A DNA stretch of 64,000 nt from Clusia tigrina (Eukaryota; Arthropoda; Insecta; Diptera; Clusiidae), in contig OV050030.1 in NCBI GenBank assembly GCA_920105625.2, positions 239,475,889 through 239,539,888 of the forward strand, read 5' to 3'. The notes beneath the pieces were generated by a model that saw only the letters and a program-made list of their open reading frames with translations, was not told where the DNA came from and ran no database searches. Position numbers and translations under genes: made by a program. Below are positions 11,972-25,079 of the stretch, piece by piece (positions within the stretch are counted from its first letter, which is position 1; each line of letters starts with the position of its first letter).

Positions 11972-13441
11972 TTTCCCAGACCGATCCTTGCGGATCTTAC
12001 CACCCTTTGTGCTCCGCAAAGTTTCCGCAGCCTCCGGGTCTTTTCTCTCCCATTTCCTGAGCCTACCAGAGAGAGCAGATGGTCCTGGACGTTGGGCACG
12101 TGTGTTGCCTCTCTCCGCTCTCGGTACTGGCTTTGTGAAAATGGGCCCCGTTTTCGGCTTCTGGCTACTCTGCTTTGCCCGCGCTGCAACAGATGTTGTT
12201 GGTTGCTCTTCAACACCAACAGCAGATTTTGCCCTGTTCCCCTTCAGTCTAGGTCGGAGCTGGGCACTGCCAAAGCCATAGTAGACCTTGTTACCCAGTG
12301 TGTCAACCCTTTCAGACGAGATGGGGTCCAGAGCAATTGCCAGCTCGACCTGGTCACCTTTTTGTAGGCGATGGAGCACCCGCCACTCGCTGACACTAAT
12401 GCCCGAATTCTGCGACTCCACTTGCCCCAGAATTCGGTCATTTTGCCAAGATACCGAGCCGGGAAAGTAGCCAACGAAGATCTTGGCCTTTGGCACTTTT
12501 GCCTCGTCCACCACCTTCAACTCAGCCCCCTCCCATGGCTTCATGGCTGGTATCCATTCTTCAGCCCAGGCTACGGTTTCGTCGTCCAGACAGTTGATCG
12601 TCAACCATCCAGGCTTGAAACTACAGCCTGCAAAGTGTGGCTTCACTGGGCCCCCACGAGTCTCGAACATCTTGTCGAGAATGCACCGTTGTACCTTCCC
12701 AATTTCTTCAGTGGACCATATGCCCTCCGGGAAATTGCTAGGTATAACCCCTATCTTTTTGGAGCAGACTGTCTCCGCTAGAGTAGGCTTTGAGCAGGGG
12801 ACCCCCAAGGAGGCTCCCTGCACGCCATGTCTTTCAGAGACACTCGCCACCCTCTTACTGGGACCAGGTTCGCCCCCAAGTAAGGTCTCCGCCTCCTTCA
12901 TCTCACCACACACCGGCGGGTCCGCTGGGGGCACTATTGACATTTTATCAATGTTTTTGTTGCCCTCTTGTGCAAACCGCTTTGTCGGCCTGGAGTTCGA
13001 TGTCGGCGTGGAGCCATCTGAACGGGATCTTTTAGGGGTCCATCGCGCAGACACGTTCGCTGGATTTGCCGCCAAGGACCGAGCTGTTTCCAGCGATATG
13101 CCCCTGGCAAGCAAAGCCTTAAAACGTTTACGTCCAGCTCCGGACAGCTTCACCCTAAGTTTTGGAATCTTCTCTGGAGCAGGTTCAAGAAGATTTCTCT
13201 CCTGTTCCGAGGAGATAGACACCCCAGCCGATTCCTGGCTAAGTGGGATGTCCATCTCCTCCGGCCTGTCGGTTAAGGGACCGGGTGCCCCCCCCAACAG
13301 GTCGTGCTCCATGCTTTCATTGTCGATGGGACCAGATGCCCCCTCGGCCAATGATGGCTGTTGGCTCATTGTAGCCACAATATGCACATTTGAAGGTGTG
13401 CAGTCCATTTTTTTTTTTTCATATAGGCTTAAGTTTTCCAT
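11969..13441 (-). CDS. ORF1: LINE ORF1 protein (Gag-like, DUF4780-like)
   Basis: Open frame of 490 residues, expected to coat the element RNA. The first 230 residues are low-complexity and rich in Pro, Ser and Glu, with a short basic segment (GAGRKRFKALLARG) at 101-114. Residues ~235-400 are the folded part and resemble DUF4780, a domain found in insect retroelement proteins: KPGWLTINC at 276-284, AKIFVGYFPG at 319-328, ELAIALD at 366-372, KVYYGFGSAQLRPRLKG at 385-401. The C-terminal 90 residues are very basic. No CCHC zinc knuckle is visible, unlike many LINE ORF1 proteins. The start is uncertain. The first ATG (13441) has a poor context (T at -3), while Met12 (ATG at 13408) has A at -3 and G at +4, directly after a run of 12 A, and is the likelier start. 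The DUF4780 call rests on motif recall and needs a profile search. Confidence 0.85.
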   Translation of the reverse strand: MENLSLYEKKKMDCTPSNVHIVATMSQQPSLAEGASGPIDNESMEHDLLGGAPGPLTDRPEEMDIPLSQESAGVSISSEQERNLLEPAPEKIPKLRVKLSGAGRKRFKALLARGISLETARSLAANPANVSARWTPKRSRSDGSTPTSNSRPTKRFAQEGNKNIDKMSIVPPADPPVCGEMKEAETLLGGEPGPSKRVASVSERHGVQGASLGVPCSKPTLAETVCSKKIGVIPSNFPEGIWSTEEIGKVQRCILDKMFETRGGPVKPHFAGCSFKPGWLTINCLDDETVAWAEEWIPAMKPWEGAELKVVDEAKVPKAKIFVGYFPGSVSWQNDRILGQVESQNSGISVSEWRVLHRLQKGDQVELAIALDPISSERVDTLGNKVYYGFGSAQLRPRLKGNRAKSAVGVEEQPTTSVAARAKQSSQKPKTGPIFTKPVPRAERGNTRAQRPGPSALSGRLRKWERKDPEAAETLRSTKGGKIRKDRSGK

Positions 13442-14005
13442 ATATTTTTTTTTTAGTTTTCTTTTGCGTTTTGGTCACCCACGGGCGCCCCCGTGGTAAG
13501 GCTAATTAAAACCGTAGGTTCGCCGGACCTCGTACGGAGTTCGCTATTAAGCTTGACTCTACCCCGTCAAGCAAGCTCACTGGCATAGCTGTTCCACCGT
13601 GAATTTAGGGTGTTTTTTTTTATGGGCCAATATGTCTGGTGAACCCTGCCCCAGGGAGTTTTCTCTCTCCCCCGCCCGGCAATCGGCGACCCAAGTCCAG
13701 CAGAGACATGACCGTACTGAAAGTGGGCCATTGGTCTGTAAAGTAATTGCCGCACTTCCCCGAAGGGCTGACCAATTGTTAGTGTCTAGGCGATCCGGCG
13801 GTCTCAGTGAGACGTTCGATATTGGCCAGTACGACTACTAACTAGCCTTAACGACTGAGCAGGAATCGTAGAAAACTACTTTCAACCTGTGCGTTGAAGG
13901 TAGTTCTTAGTTTGCGTAACTGGACCATGTCACCGTCTTTCATGTGCCATGTTCCAGCACACAGTAAGCCCCTACACCGCAACAAGGTGACTACCCAGCG
14001 TAGGG
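13442..14005 (-). other. LINE 5' UTR
   Basis: 564 bp from the insertion edge to the first ORF1 ATG. No convincing ORF is present and several upstream ATGs occur. LINEs of this superfamily use an internal promoter that must lie here, but I see no element I can name. Two A-rich runs (minus strand, near 13612-13620 and 13446-13454) and one GC hairpin (13479-13496) are the visible features. The length and intact ORF1 suggest the copy is not 5' truncated. Confidence 0.8.
13479..13496 (-). other. GC-rich hairpin upstream of ORF1
   Basis: CCACGGG and CCCGTGG form a perfect 7-bp stem around a 4-nt loop, about 38 nt before the first ORF1 ATG. It would be stable in the RNA. A role in start selection or packaging is possible but unsupported. 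Confidence 0.5.
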
Positions 14006-14014
14006 TAGCAACAT
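14006..14014. repeat. target site duplication, 5' side of the LINE
   Basis: TAGCAACAT, identical to 8244-8252. The satellite resumes immediately with ACAAATGC. Confidence 0.92.
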
Positions 14015-15699
14015 ACAAATGCTTGTAACTTTTTACTGGAGCGTCATAAAACCTTGAAATTTTGTAACAATAAAGTACTCGAGCCTCTTGTCAATTTAAG
14101 TTATCGGTCAAAGCTATGCTACCCTTGAGTCCCAAATCAAACACTGATAAAACATCAAATGGCCCTAACTTCTATACGGTACGTCCTACACCTATCAAAG
14201 TTTGCAACATACAAATGCTTGTAACTTTTTACTGGCGCGTCATAAAACCTTGCAATTTTGTAACAATAAAGTACTCGAGCCTTTTATCAATTTAAGCTAT
14301 CGCTCAAAGCTATGCTACCCTTGAGTCCCAAATCAAACACTGATAAAACTTCAAATGGCCCTAACTTCTATACGGAACGTCCTACACTTATCCAAGTTTG
14401 CAACATTCAAATGCTTGTAACTTTTTACTGGAGCGTCATAAAATCTTGTTATTTTGTAACAATAAAGTACTCGAGCCTCTTGTCAATTTAAGTTATCGGT
14501 CAAAGCTATGCTACCCTTGAGTCCCAAATCGAACACTGATAAAACTTCAAATGGCCCTAACTTCTATACGGTACGTCCTACACCTATCAAAGTTTGCAAC
14601 ATACAAATGCTTGTAACTTTTTACTGGAGCGTCATAAAACCTTGAAATTTTGTAACAATAAAGTACTCGAGCCTCTTGTCAATTTAAGCTATCGCTCAAA
14701 GCTATGCTACCCTTGAGTCCCAAATCAAACAGTGATAAAACTTCAAATGGCCCTAACTTCTATACGGTACGCCCTACACCTATCAAAGTTTGCAACATAC
14801 AAATGCTTGTAACTTTTTACTGGACCGTCATAAAACTTTGAAATTTTGTAACACTAAAGTATTCGAGCCTCTTGTCAATTTAAGCTATCGCTCAAAGCTA
14901 TGCTACCCTTGAGTCCCAAATCAAACACTGAAAAAACTTCAAATGGCACTAACTTCTATACGGTGCATCCTATACCTATCAAACTTTGCAACATGCAAAT
15001 GCTTGTAACTTTTTATTGGAGCGTCATAAAACCTTGAAACTTTGTAACAATAAAGTACTCGAGCCTCTTGTCAATTTAAGCTATCGCTCAAAGCTATGCT
15101 ACCCTTGAGTCCCAAATCAAACACTGATAAAACTTCAAATGGCCTTAACTTCTATACGATGTATTACAGCTATCAAAGTTTCCAACATACAAATGCTTGT
15201 AACTTTTTACTGGAGCGTCATAAAATCTTGAAATTTTGTAACAATAAAGTCCTCGAGCCTCTTGTCAATTTAAGCTATCGCTCAAAGCTATGCTACCCTT
15301 GAGTCCCAAATCAAATACTGATAAAACTTCAATTGGCCCGAACTTCTATACGGTACGTCCTACACCTATCAAAGTTTGCAACATACAAATGCTTGTGACT
15401 TTTTACTGGAGCGTCATAAAACCTTGAAATTTGTTGACAATAAAGTACTCGAGCCTCTTGTCAATTTAAGCTATCGCTCAAAGCTATGCTATCCTTGAGT
15501 CCCAAATCAAACACTGATAAAACTTAAAATGGCCCTAACTTCTATGCGGTACGTCCTACACCTATCAAAGTTTGCAACATACAAATGCTTGTAACTTTTT
15601 ACTGGAGCGTCATAAAACCTTGAAATTTTGTAACAATAAAGTAATCGAGCCTCTTGTTAATTTAAGCTATCGCTCAAAGCTATGCTACCCTTGAGTCCC

Positions 15700-18600
15700 A
15701 AATCAAATACTGATAAAACTTCCAATTGCCCTAACTTCTATGCGGTACGTCCTACACCTATCAAAGTTTGCAACATACAAATGCTTGTAACTTTTTACTG
15801 GAGCGTCATAAAACCTTGAAATTTTGTAACAATAAAGTACTCGAGCCTCTTGTCAATTTAAGCTATCGCTCAAAGCTATGCTACCCTTGAGTCCCAAATC
15901 AAACAGTGATAAAACTTTAAATGGCCCTAACTTCTATACGGTACGCCCTACACCTATCAAAGTTTGCAACATATAAATGTTTGAAACTTTTTACTGGACC
16001 GACATAAAACCTTGAAATTTTTGTAACAATCTAGTACTCGAGCCTCTTGTCAATTTAAGCTATCGCTCAAAGCTATGCTACCCTTGAGTCCCAAATCAAA
16101 CACTGATAAAACTTCAAATGGCCCTAACTTTTATACGGAACGTCCTACACTTATCCAAGTTTGCAACATTCAAATGCTTGTAACTTTTTACTGGAGCGTC
16201 ATAAAACCTTGTTATTTTGTAACAATAAAGTACTCGAGCCTCTTGTCAATTTAAGTTATCGGTCAAAGCTATGCTACCCTTGAGTCCCAAATCAAACACT
16301 GATAAAACTTCAAATGGCCCTAACTTCTATACGGTACGTCCTACACCTACCAAAGTTTGCAACATACAAATGCTTGTAACTTTTTACTGGAGCGTCATAA
16401 AACCTTGCAATTTTGTAACAATAAAGTACTCGAGCCTCTTGTCAATTTAAGCTATCGCTCAAAGCTATGCTACCCTTGAGTCCCAAATCAAACAGTGATA
16501 AAACTTCAAATGGCCCTAACTTCTATACGGTACGCCCTACACCTATCAAAGTTTGCAACATACAAATGCTTGTAACTTTTTACTGGAGCGTCATAAAACT
16601 TTGAAATTTTGTAACACTAAAGTATTCGAGCCTCTTGTCAATTTAAGCTATCGCTCAAAGCTATGCTACCCTTGAGTCCCAAATCAAACACTGAAAAAAC
16701 TTCAAATGGCACTAACTTCTATACGGTGCATCCTATACCTATCAAACTTTGCAACATGCAAATGCTTGTAACTTTTTATTGGAGCGTCATAAAACCTTGA
16801 AATTTTGTAACAATAAAGTACTCGAGCCTCTTGTCAATTTAAGCTATCGCTCAAAGCTATGCTACCCTTGAGTCCCAAATCAAACACTGATAAAACTTCA
16901 AATGGCCTTAACTTCTATACGATGTATTACAGCTATCAAAGTTTCCAACATACAAATGCTTGTAACTTTTTACTGGAGCGTCATAAAATCTTGAAATTTT
17001 GTAACAATAAAGTCCTCGAGCCTCTTGTCAATTTAAGCTATCGCTCAAAGCTATGCTAACCTTGAGTCCCAAATCAAATACTGATAAAACTTCAATTGGC
17101 CCGAACTTCTATACGGTACGTCCTACACCTATCAAAGTTTGCAACATACAAATGCTTGTGACTTTTTACTGGAGCGTCATAAAACCTTGAAATTTGGTGA
17201 CAATAAAGTACTCGAGCCTCTTGTCAATTTAAGCTATCGCTCAAAGCTATGCTATCCTTGAGTCCAAAATCAAACACTGATAAAACTTAAAATGGCCCTA
17301 ACTTCTATGCGGTACGTCCTACACCTATCAAAGTTTGCAACATACAAATGCTTGTAACTTTTTACTGGAGCGTCATAAAACCTTGAAATTTTGTAACAAT
17401 AAAGTAATCGAGGCTCTTGTTAATTTAAGCTATCGCTCAAAGCTATGCTACCCTTGAGTACCAAATCAAATACTGATAAAACTTCAAATTGCCCTAACTT
17501 CTATGCGGTACGTCCTACACCTATCAAAGTTTGCAACATACAAATGCTTGTAACTTTTTACTGGAGCGTCATAAAACCTTGAAATTTTGTAACAATAAAG
17601 TACTCGAGCCTCTTGTCAATTTAAGTTATCGGTCAAAGCTATGCTACCCTTGAGTCCCAAATCAAACACTGATAAAACTTCAAATGGCCCTAACTTCTAT
17701 ACGGTACGTCCTACACCTATCAAAGTTTGCAACATACAAATGCTTGTAACTTTTTACTGGAGCGTCATAAAACCTTGAAATTTTGTAACAATAAAGTACT
17801 CGAGCCTCTTGTCAATTTAAGCTATCGCTCAAAGCTATGCTTCCCTTGAGTCCCAAATCAAACACTGAAAAAACTTCAAATGGCACTAACTTCTATACGG
17901 TGCATCCTATACCTATCAAACTTTGCAACATGCAAATGCTTGTAACTTTTTATTGGAGCGTCATAAAACCTTGAAATTTTGTAACAATAAAGTACTCGAG
18001 CCTCTTGTCAATTTAAGCTATCGCTCAAAGCTATGCTACCCTTGAGTCCCAAATCAAACACTGATAAAACTTTAAATGGCCTTAACTTCTATACGATGTA
18101 TTACAGCTATCAAAGTTTCCAACATACAAATGCTTGTAACTTTTTACTGGAGCGTCATAAAATCTTGAAATTTTGTAACAATAAAGTCCTCGAGCCTCTT
18201 GTCAATTTAAGCTATCGCTCAAAGCTATGCTATCCGTGAGTCCCAAATCAAACACTGATAAAACTTAAAATGGCCCTAACTTCTATGCGGTACGTCCTAC
18301 ACCTATCAAAGTTTGCAACATACAAATGCTTGTAACTTTTTACTGGAGCGTCATAAAACCTTGAAATTTTGTAACAATAAAGTAATCGAGCCTCTTGTTA
18401 ATTTAAGCTATCGCTCAAAGCTATGCTACCCTTGAGTCCCAAATCAAATACTGATAAAACTTCAAATTGCCCTAACTTCTATGCGGTACGTCCTACACCT
18501 ATCAAAGTTTGCAACATACAAATGCTTGTAACTTTTTACTGGAGCGTCATAAAACCTTGAAATTTTGTAACAATAAAGTACTCGAGCCTCTTGTCAATTT

Positions 18601-20760
18601 AAGTTATCGGTCAAAGCTATGCTACCCTTGAGTCCCAAATCAAACACTGATAAAACTTCAAATGGCCCTAACTTCTATACGGTACGTCCTACACCTATCA
18701 AAGTTTGCAACATACAAATGCTTGTAACTTTTTACTGGAGCGTCATAAAACCTTGAAATTTTGTAACAATAAAGTACTCGAGCCTCTTGTCAATTTAAGC
18801 TATCGCTCAAAGCTATGCTACCCTTGAGTCCCAAATCAAACAGTGATAAAACTTCAAATGGCCCTAACTTCTATACGGTACGCCCTACACCTATCAAAGT
18901 TTGCAACATATAAATGTTTGAAACTTTTTACTGGACCGACATAAAACCTTGAAATTTTTGTAACAATCTAGTACTCGAGCCTCTTGTCAATTTAAGCTAT
19001 CGCTCAAAGCTATGCTACCCTTGAGTCCCAAATCAAACACTGATAAAACTTCAAATGGCCCTAACTTTTATACGGAACGTCCTACACTTATCCAAGTTTG
19101 CAACATTCAAATGCTTGTAACTTTTTACTGGAGCGTCATAAAACCTTGTTATTTTGTAACAATAAAGTACTCGAGCCTCTTGTCAATTTAAGTTATCGGT
19201 CAAAGCTATGCTACCCTTGAGTCCCAAATCAAACACTGATAAAACTTCAAATGGCCCTAACTTCTATACGGTACGTCCTACACCTATCAAAGTTTGCAAC
19301 ATACAAATGCTTGTAACTTTTTACTGGAGCGTCATAAAACCTTGCAATTTTGTAACAATAAAGTACTCGAGCCTCTTGTCAATTTAAGCTATCGCTCAAA
19401 GCTATGCTACCCTTGAGTCCCAAATCAAACAGTGATAAAACTTCAAATGGCCCTAACTTCTATACGGTACGCCCTACACCTATCAAAGTTTGCAACATAC
19501 AAATGCTTGTAACTTTTTACTGGAGCGTCATAAAACTTTGAAATTTTGTAACACTAAAGTATTCGAGCCTCTTGTCAATTTAAGCTATCGCTCAAAGCTA
19601 TGCTACCCTTGAGTCCCAAATCAAACACTGAAAAAACTTCAAATGGCACTAACTTCTATACGGTGCATCCTATACCTATCAAACTTTGCAACATGCAAAT
19701 GCTTGTAACTTTTTATTGGAGCGTCATGAAACCTTGAAATTTTGTAACAATAAAGTACTCGAGCCTCTTGTCAATTTAAGCTATCGCTCAAAGCTATGCT
19801 ACCCTTGAGTCCCAAATCAAACACTGATAAAACTTCAAATGGCCTTAACTTCTATACGATGTATTACAGCTATCAAAGTTTCCAACATACAAATGCTTGT
19901 AACTTTTTACTGGAGCGTCATAAAATCTTGAAATTTTGTAACAATAAAGTCCTCGAGCCTCTTGTCAATTTAAGCTATCGCTCAAAGCTATGCTAACCTT
20001 GAGTCCCAAATCAAATACTGATAAAACTTCAATTGGCCCGAACTTCTATACGGTACGTCCTACACCTATCAAAGTTTGCAACATACAAATGCTTGTGACT
20101 TTTTACTGGAGCGTCATAAAACCTTGAAATTTGGTGACAATAAAGTACTCGAGCCTCTTGTCAATTTAAGCTATCGCTCAAAGCTATGCTATCCTTGAGT
20201 CCCAAATCAAACACTGATAAAACTTAAAATGGCCCTAACTTCTATGCGGTACGTCCTACACCTATCAAAGTTTGCAACATACAAATGCTTGTAACTTTTT
20301 ACTGGAGCGTCATAAAACCTTGAAATTTTGTAACAATAAAGTAATCGAGGCTCTTGTTAATTTAAGCTATCGCTCAAAGCTATGCTACCCTTGAGTCCCA
20401 AATCAAATACTGATAAAACTTCAAATTGCCCTAACTTCTATGCGGTACGTCCTACACCTATCAAAGTTTGCAACATACAAATGCTTGTAACTTTTTACTG
20501 GAGCGTTATAAAACCTTGAAATTTTGTAACAATAAAGTACTCGAGCCTCTTGTCAATTTAAGTTATCGGTCAAAGCTATGCTACCCTTGAGTCCCAAATC
20601 AAACACTGATAAAACTTCAAATGGCCCTAACTTCTATACGGTACGTCCTACACCTATCAAAGTTTGCAACATACAAATGCTTGTAACTTTTTACTGGAGC
20701 GTCATAAAACCTTGAAATTTTGTAACAATAAAGTACTCGAGCCTCTTGTCAATTTAAGCT
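15700..20760. repeat. long higher-order duplication, offset 2937 bp (15 monomers)
   Basis: Rare variants recur at a fixed offset of 2937 bp, for example ATATAAATGTTTG near 15971 and 18908, CTAACTTTTATACGG near 16124 and 19061, the run starting at 16859 and 19796, and GTAATCGAGGCTC near 17402 and 20339. Correspondence fades after about 17.8/20.7 kb. Edges are approximate. Confidence 0.8.
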
Positions 20761-23700
20761 ATCGCTCAAAGCTATGCTACCCTTGAGTCCCAAATCAAAC
20801 AGTGATAAAACTTCAAATGGCCCTAACTTCTATACGGTACGCCCTACACCTATCAAAATTTGCAACATATAAATGCTTGAAACTTTTTACTGGACCGACA
20901 TAAAACCTTGAAATTTTTGTAACAATCTAGTACTCGAGCCTCTTGTCAATTTAAGCTATCGCTCAAAGCTATGCTACCCTTGAGTCCCAAATCAAACACT
21001 GGTAAAACTTCAAATGGCCCTAACTTCTATACGGTACGTCCTACACCTATCAAAGTTAGCAACATACAAATGCTTGTAACTTTTTACTGGAGCGTCATAA
21101 AACCTTGAAATTTTGTAACAATAAAGTACTCGAGCCTCTTGTCAATTTAAGCTATCGCTCAAAGCTATGCTACCCTTGAGTCCCAAATCAAACAGTGATA
21201 AAACTTCAAATGGCCCTAACTTCTATACGGTACGCCCTACACCTATCAAAGTTTGCAACATAGAAATGCTTGAAACTTTTTACTGGACCGTCATAAAATC
21301 TTGAAATTTTTGTAACAATCTAGTACTCGAGCCTCTTGTCAATTTAAGCTATCGCTCAAAGCTATGCTACCATTGAGTCCGAAATCAAACACTGGTAAAA
21401 CTTCAAATGGCCCTAACTTCTATACGGTACGTCCTACACCTATCAAAGTTAGCAACATACAAATGCTTGTAACTTTTTACTGGAGCGTCATAAAACCTTG
21501 AATATTTGTAACAATAAAGTACTCGAGCCTCTTGTCAATTTAAGCTATCGCTCAAAGCTATGCTACCCTTGAGTCCCAAATCAAACAGTGATAAAACTTC
21601 AAATGGCCCTAACTCATATACGGTACGTCCTACACCTATCAAAGTTTGCAAAATACAAATGCTTGTAGCTTTTTACTGGAGCGTCATAAAACCTTGCAAT
21701 TTTGTAACAATAAAGTACTCGCGCCTCTTATCAATTTAAGCTATCGCTCAAAGCTATGCTACCCTTGAGTCCCAAATCAAACACTGATAAAACTTCAAAT
21801 GGCCCTAACTTCTATACGGAACGTCCTACACTTATCCAAGTTTGCAACATTCAAATGCTTGTAACTTTTTACTGGAGCGTCATAAAACCTTGTTATTTTG
21901 TAACAATAAAGTACTCGAGCCTCTTGTCAATTTAAGTTATCGGTCAAAGCTATGCTACCCTTGAGTCCCAAATCAAACACTGATAAAACTTCAAATGGCC
22001 CTAACTTCTATACGGTACGTCCTACACCTATCAAAGTTTGCAACATACAAATGCTTGTAACTTTTTACTGGAGCGTCATAAAACCTTGCAATTTTGTAAC
22101 AATAAAGTACTCGCGCCTCTTATCAATTTAAGCTATCGCTCAAAGCTATGCTACCCTTGAGTCCCAAATCAAACACTGATAAAACTTCAAATGGCCCTAA
22201 CTTCTATACGGTACGTCCTACACCTATCAAAGTTTGCAACATACAAATGCTTGTAACTTTTTACTGGAGCGTCATAAAACCTTGAAATTTTGTAACAATA
22301 AAGTACTCGAGCCTCTTGTCAATTTAAGCTATCGCTCAAAGCTATGCTTCCCTTGAGTCCCAAATAAAACACTGAAAAAACTTCAAATGGCACTAACTTC
22401 TATACGGTGCATCCTATACCTATCAAACTTTGCAACATGCAAATGCTTGTAACTTTTTATTGGAGCGTCATAAAACCTTGAAATTTTGTAACAATAAAGT
22501 ACTCGAGCCTCTTGTCAATTTAAGCTATCGCTCAAAGCTATGCTACCCTTGAGTCCCAAATCAAACACTGATAAAACTTCAAATGGCCTTAACTTCTATA
22601 CGATGTATTACAGCTATCAAAGTTTCCAACATACAAATGCTTGTAACTTTTTACTGGAGCGTCATAAAATCTTGAAATTTTGTAACAATAAAGTCCTCGA
22701 GCCTCTTGTCAATTTAAGCTATCGCTCAAAGCTATGCTACCCTTGAGTCCCAAATCAAATACTGATAAAACTTCAATTGGCCCGAACTTCTATACGGTAC
22801 GTCCTACACCTATCAAAGTTTGCAACATACAAATGCTTGTGACTTTTTACTGGAGCGTCATAAAACCTTGAAATTTGTTGACAATAAAGTACTCGAGCCT
22901 CTTGTCAATTTAAGCTATCGCTCAAAGCTATGCTATCCTTGAGTCCCAAATCAAACACTGATAAAACTTAAAATGGCCCTAACTTCTATGCGGTACGTCC
23001 TACACCTATCAAAGTTTGCAACATACAAATGCTTGTAACTTTTTACTGGAGCGTCATAAAACCTTGAAATTTTGTAACAATAAAGTAATCGAGCCTCTTG
23101 TTAATTTAAGCTATCGCTCAAAGCTATGCTACCCTTGAGTCCCAAATCAAATACTGATAAAACTTCAAATTGCCCTAACTTCTATGCGGTACGTCCTACA
23201 CCTATCAAAGTTTGCAACATACAAATGCTTGTAACTTTTTACTGGAGCGTCATAAAACCTTGAAATTTTGTAACAATAAAGTACTCGAGCCTCTTGTCAA
23301 TTTAAGTTATCGGTCAAAGCTATGCTACCCTTGAGTCCCAAATCAAACACTGATAAAACTTCAAATGGCCCTAACTTCTATACGGTACGTCCTACACCTA
23401 TCAAAGTTTGCAACATACAAATGCTTGTAACTTTTTACTGGAGCGTCATAAAACCTTGCAATTTTGTAACAATAAAGTACTCGAGCCTCTTGACAATTTA
23501 AGCTATCGCTCAAAGCTATGCTACCCTTGAGTCCCAAATCAAACAGTGATAAAACTTCAAATGGCCCTAACTTCTATACGGTACGCCCTACACCTATCAA
23601 AGTTTGCAACATACAAATGCTTGTAACTTTTTACTGGAGCGTCATAAAACTTTGAAATTTTGTAACACTAAAGTATTCGAGCCTCTTGTCAATTTAAGCT

Positions 23701-25079
23701 ATCGCTCAAAGCTATGCTACCCTTGAGTCCCAAATCAAACACTGAAAAAACTTCAAATGGCACTAACTTCTATACGGTGCATCCTATACCTATCAAACTT
23801 TGCAACATGCAAATGCTTGTAACTTTTTATTGGAGCGTCATAAAACCTTGAAATTTTGTAACAATAAAGTACTCGAGCCTCTTGTCAATTTAAGCTATCG
23901 CTCAAAGCTATGCTACCCTTGAGTCCCAAATCAAACACTGATAAAACTTCAAATGGCCTTAACTTCTATACGATGTATTACAGCTATCAAAGTTTCCAAC
24001 ATACAAATGCTTGTAACTTTTTACTGGAGCGTCATAAAATCTTGAAATTTTGTAACAATAAAGTCCTCGAGCCTCTTGTCAATTTAAGCTATCGCTCAAA
24101 GCTATGCTAACCTTGAGTCCCAAATCAAATACTGATAAAACTTCAATTGGCCCGAACTTCTATACGGTACGTCCTACACCTATCAAAGTTTGCAACATAC
24201 AAATGCTTGTGACTTTTTACTGGAGCGTCATAAAACCTTGAAATTTGGTGACAATAAAGTACTCGAGCCTCTTGTCAATTTAAGCTATCGCTCAAAGCTA
24301 TGCTATCCTTGAGTCCCAAATCAAACACTGATAAAACTTAAAATGGCCCTAACTTCTATGCGGTACGTCCTACACCTATCAAAGTTTGCAACATACAAAT
24401 GCTTGTAACTTTTTACTGGAGCGTCATAAAACCTTGAAATTTTGTAACAATAAAGTAATCGAGGCTCTTGTTAATTTAAGCTATCGCTCAAAGCTATGCT
24501 ACCCTTGAGTCCCAAATCAAATACTGATAAAACTTCAAATTGCCCTAACTTCTATGCGGTACGTCCTACACCTATCAAAGTTTGCAACATACAAATGCTT
24601 GTAACTTTTTACTGGAGCGTCATAAAACCTTGAAATTTTGTAACAATAAAGTACTCGAGCCTCTTGTCAATTTAAGTTATCGGTCAAAGCTATGCTACCC
24701 TTGAGTCCCAAATCAAACACTGATAAAACTTCAAATGGCCCTAACTTCTATACGGTACGTCCTACACCTATCAAAGTTTGCAACATACAAATGCTTGTAA
24801 CTTTTTACTGGAGCGTCATAAAACCTTGAAATTTTGTAACAATAAAGTACTCGAGCCTCTTGTCAATTTAAGCTATCGCTCAAAGCTATGCTACCCTTGA
24901 GTCCCAAATCAAACAGTGATAAAACTTCAAATGGCCCTAACTTCTATACGGTACGCCCTACATCTATCAAAATTTGCAACATAGAAATGCTTGAAACTTT
25001 TTACTGGACCGTCATAAAATCTTGAAATTTTTGTAACAATCTAGTACTCGAGCCTCTTGTCAATTTAAGCTATCGCTCA

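Larger units (their letters stand above)
8253..14005 (-). mobile_element. full-length non-LTR retrotransposon (LINE with APE endonuclease and RNase H)
   Basis: This is a complete 5753-bp element: a 5' leader of about 560 bp, ORF1 (490 codons), ORF2 (1215 codons), a 69-bp 3' end and an (AAT)n tail, flanked by a perfect 9-bp target duplication. Both ORFs are open throughout, with no frameshift or internal stop, so it may be a competent copy. The order apurinic-like endonuclease, RT, RNase H, Cys/His C-terminus and the motifs (QEPW, DANAHH, SDHR, FADD, TDGS) place it in the Jockey/I superfamily among groups that keep RNase H (I, LOA and relatives). I cannot settle the clade by eye. It moves by target-primed reverse transcription. 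The target here is ordinary satellite, so target specificity cannot be judged from one copy. Confidence 0.96.

Noticed and set aside
12483..13499. 338-codon plus-strand ORF opposite LINE ORF1
   Set aside because: It is the antisense shadow of a GC-rich coding region. Its translation is low complexity with no domain, while the minus frame fits an ORF1 protein.
8253..14005. Site-specific LINE (R1, SART or TRAS type) targeting this satellite
   Set aside because: The TAATG overlap recalls SART1, but a single copy at one monomer position cannot show target preference, and no telomeric TTAGG repeats or rDNA are present.
15096..15302. Recurrent 66-68-codon ORFs (MLPLSPKS...) at 15096, 16859, 18033, 19796, 22540, 23910, 26848 and 29394
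   Set aside because: They are one satellite variant that happens to lack stops for a monomer length. The frame closes in neighbouring monomers, and there is no codon bias, start context or recognisable domain.
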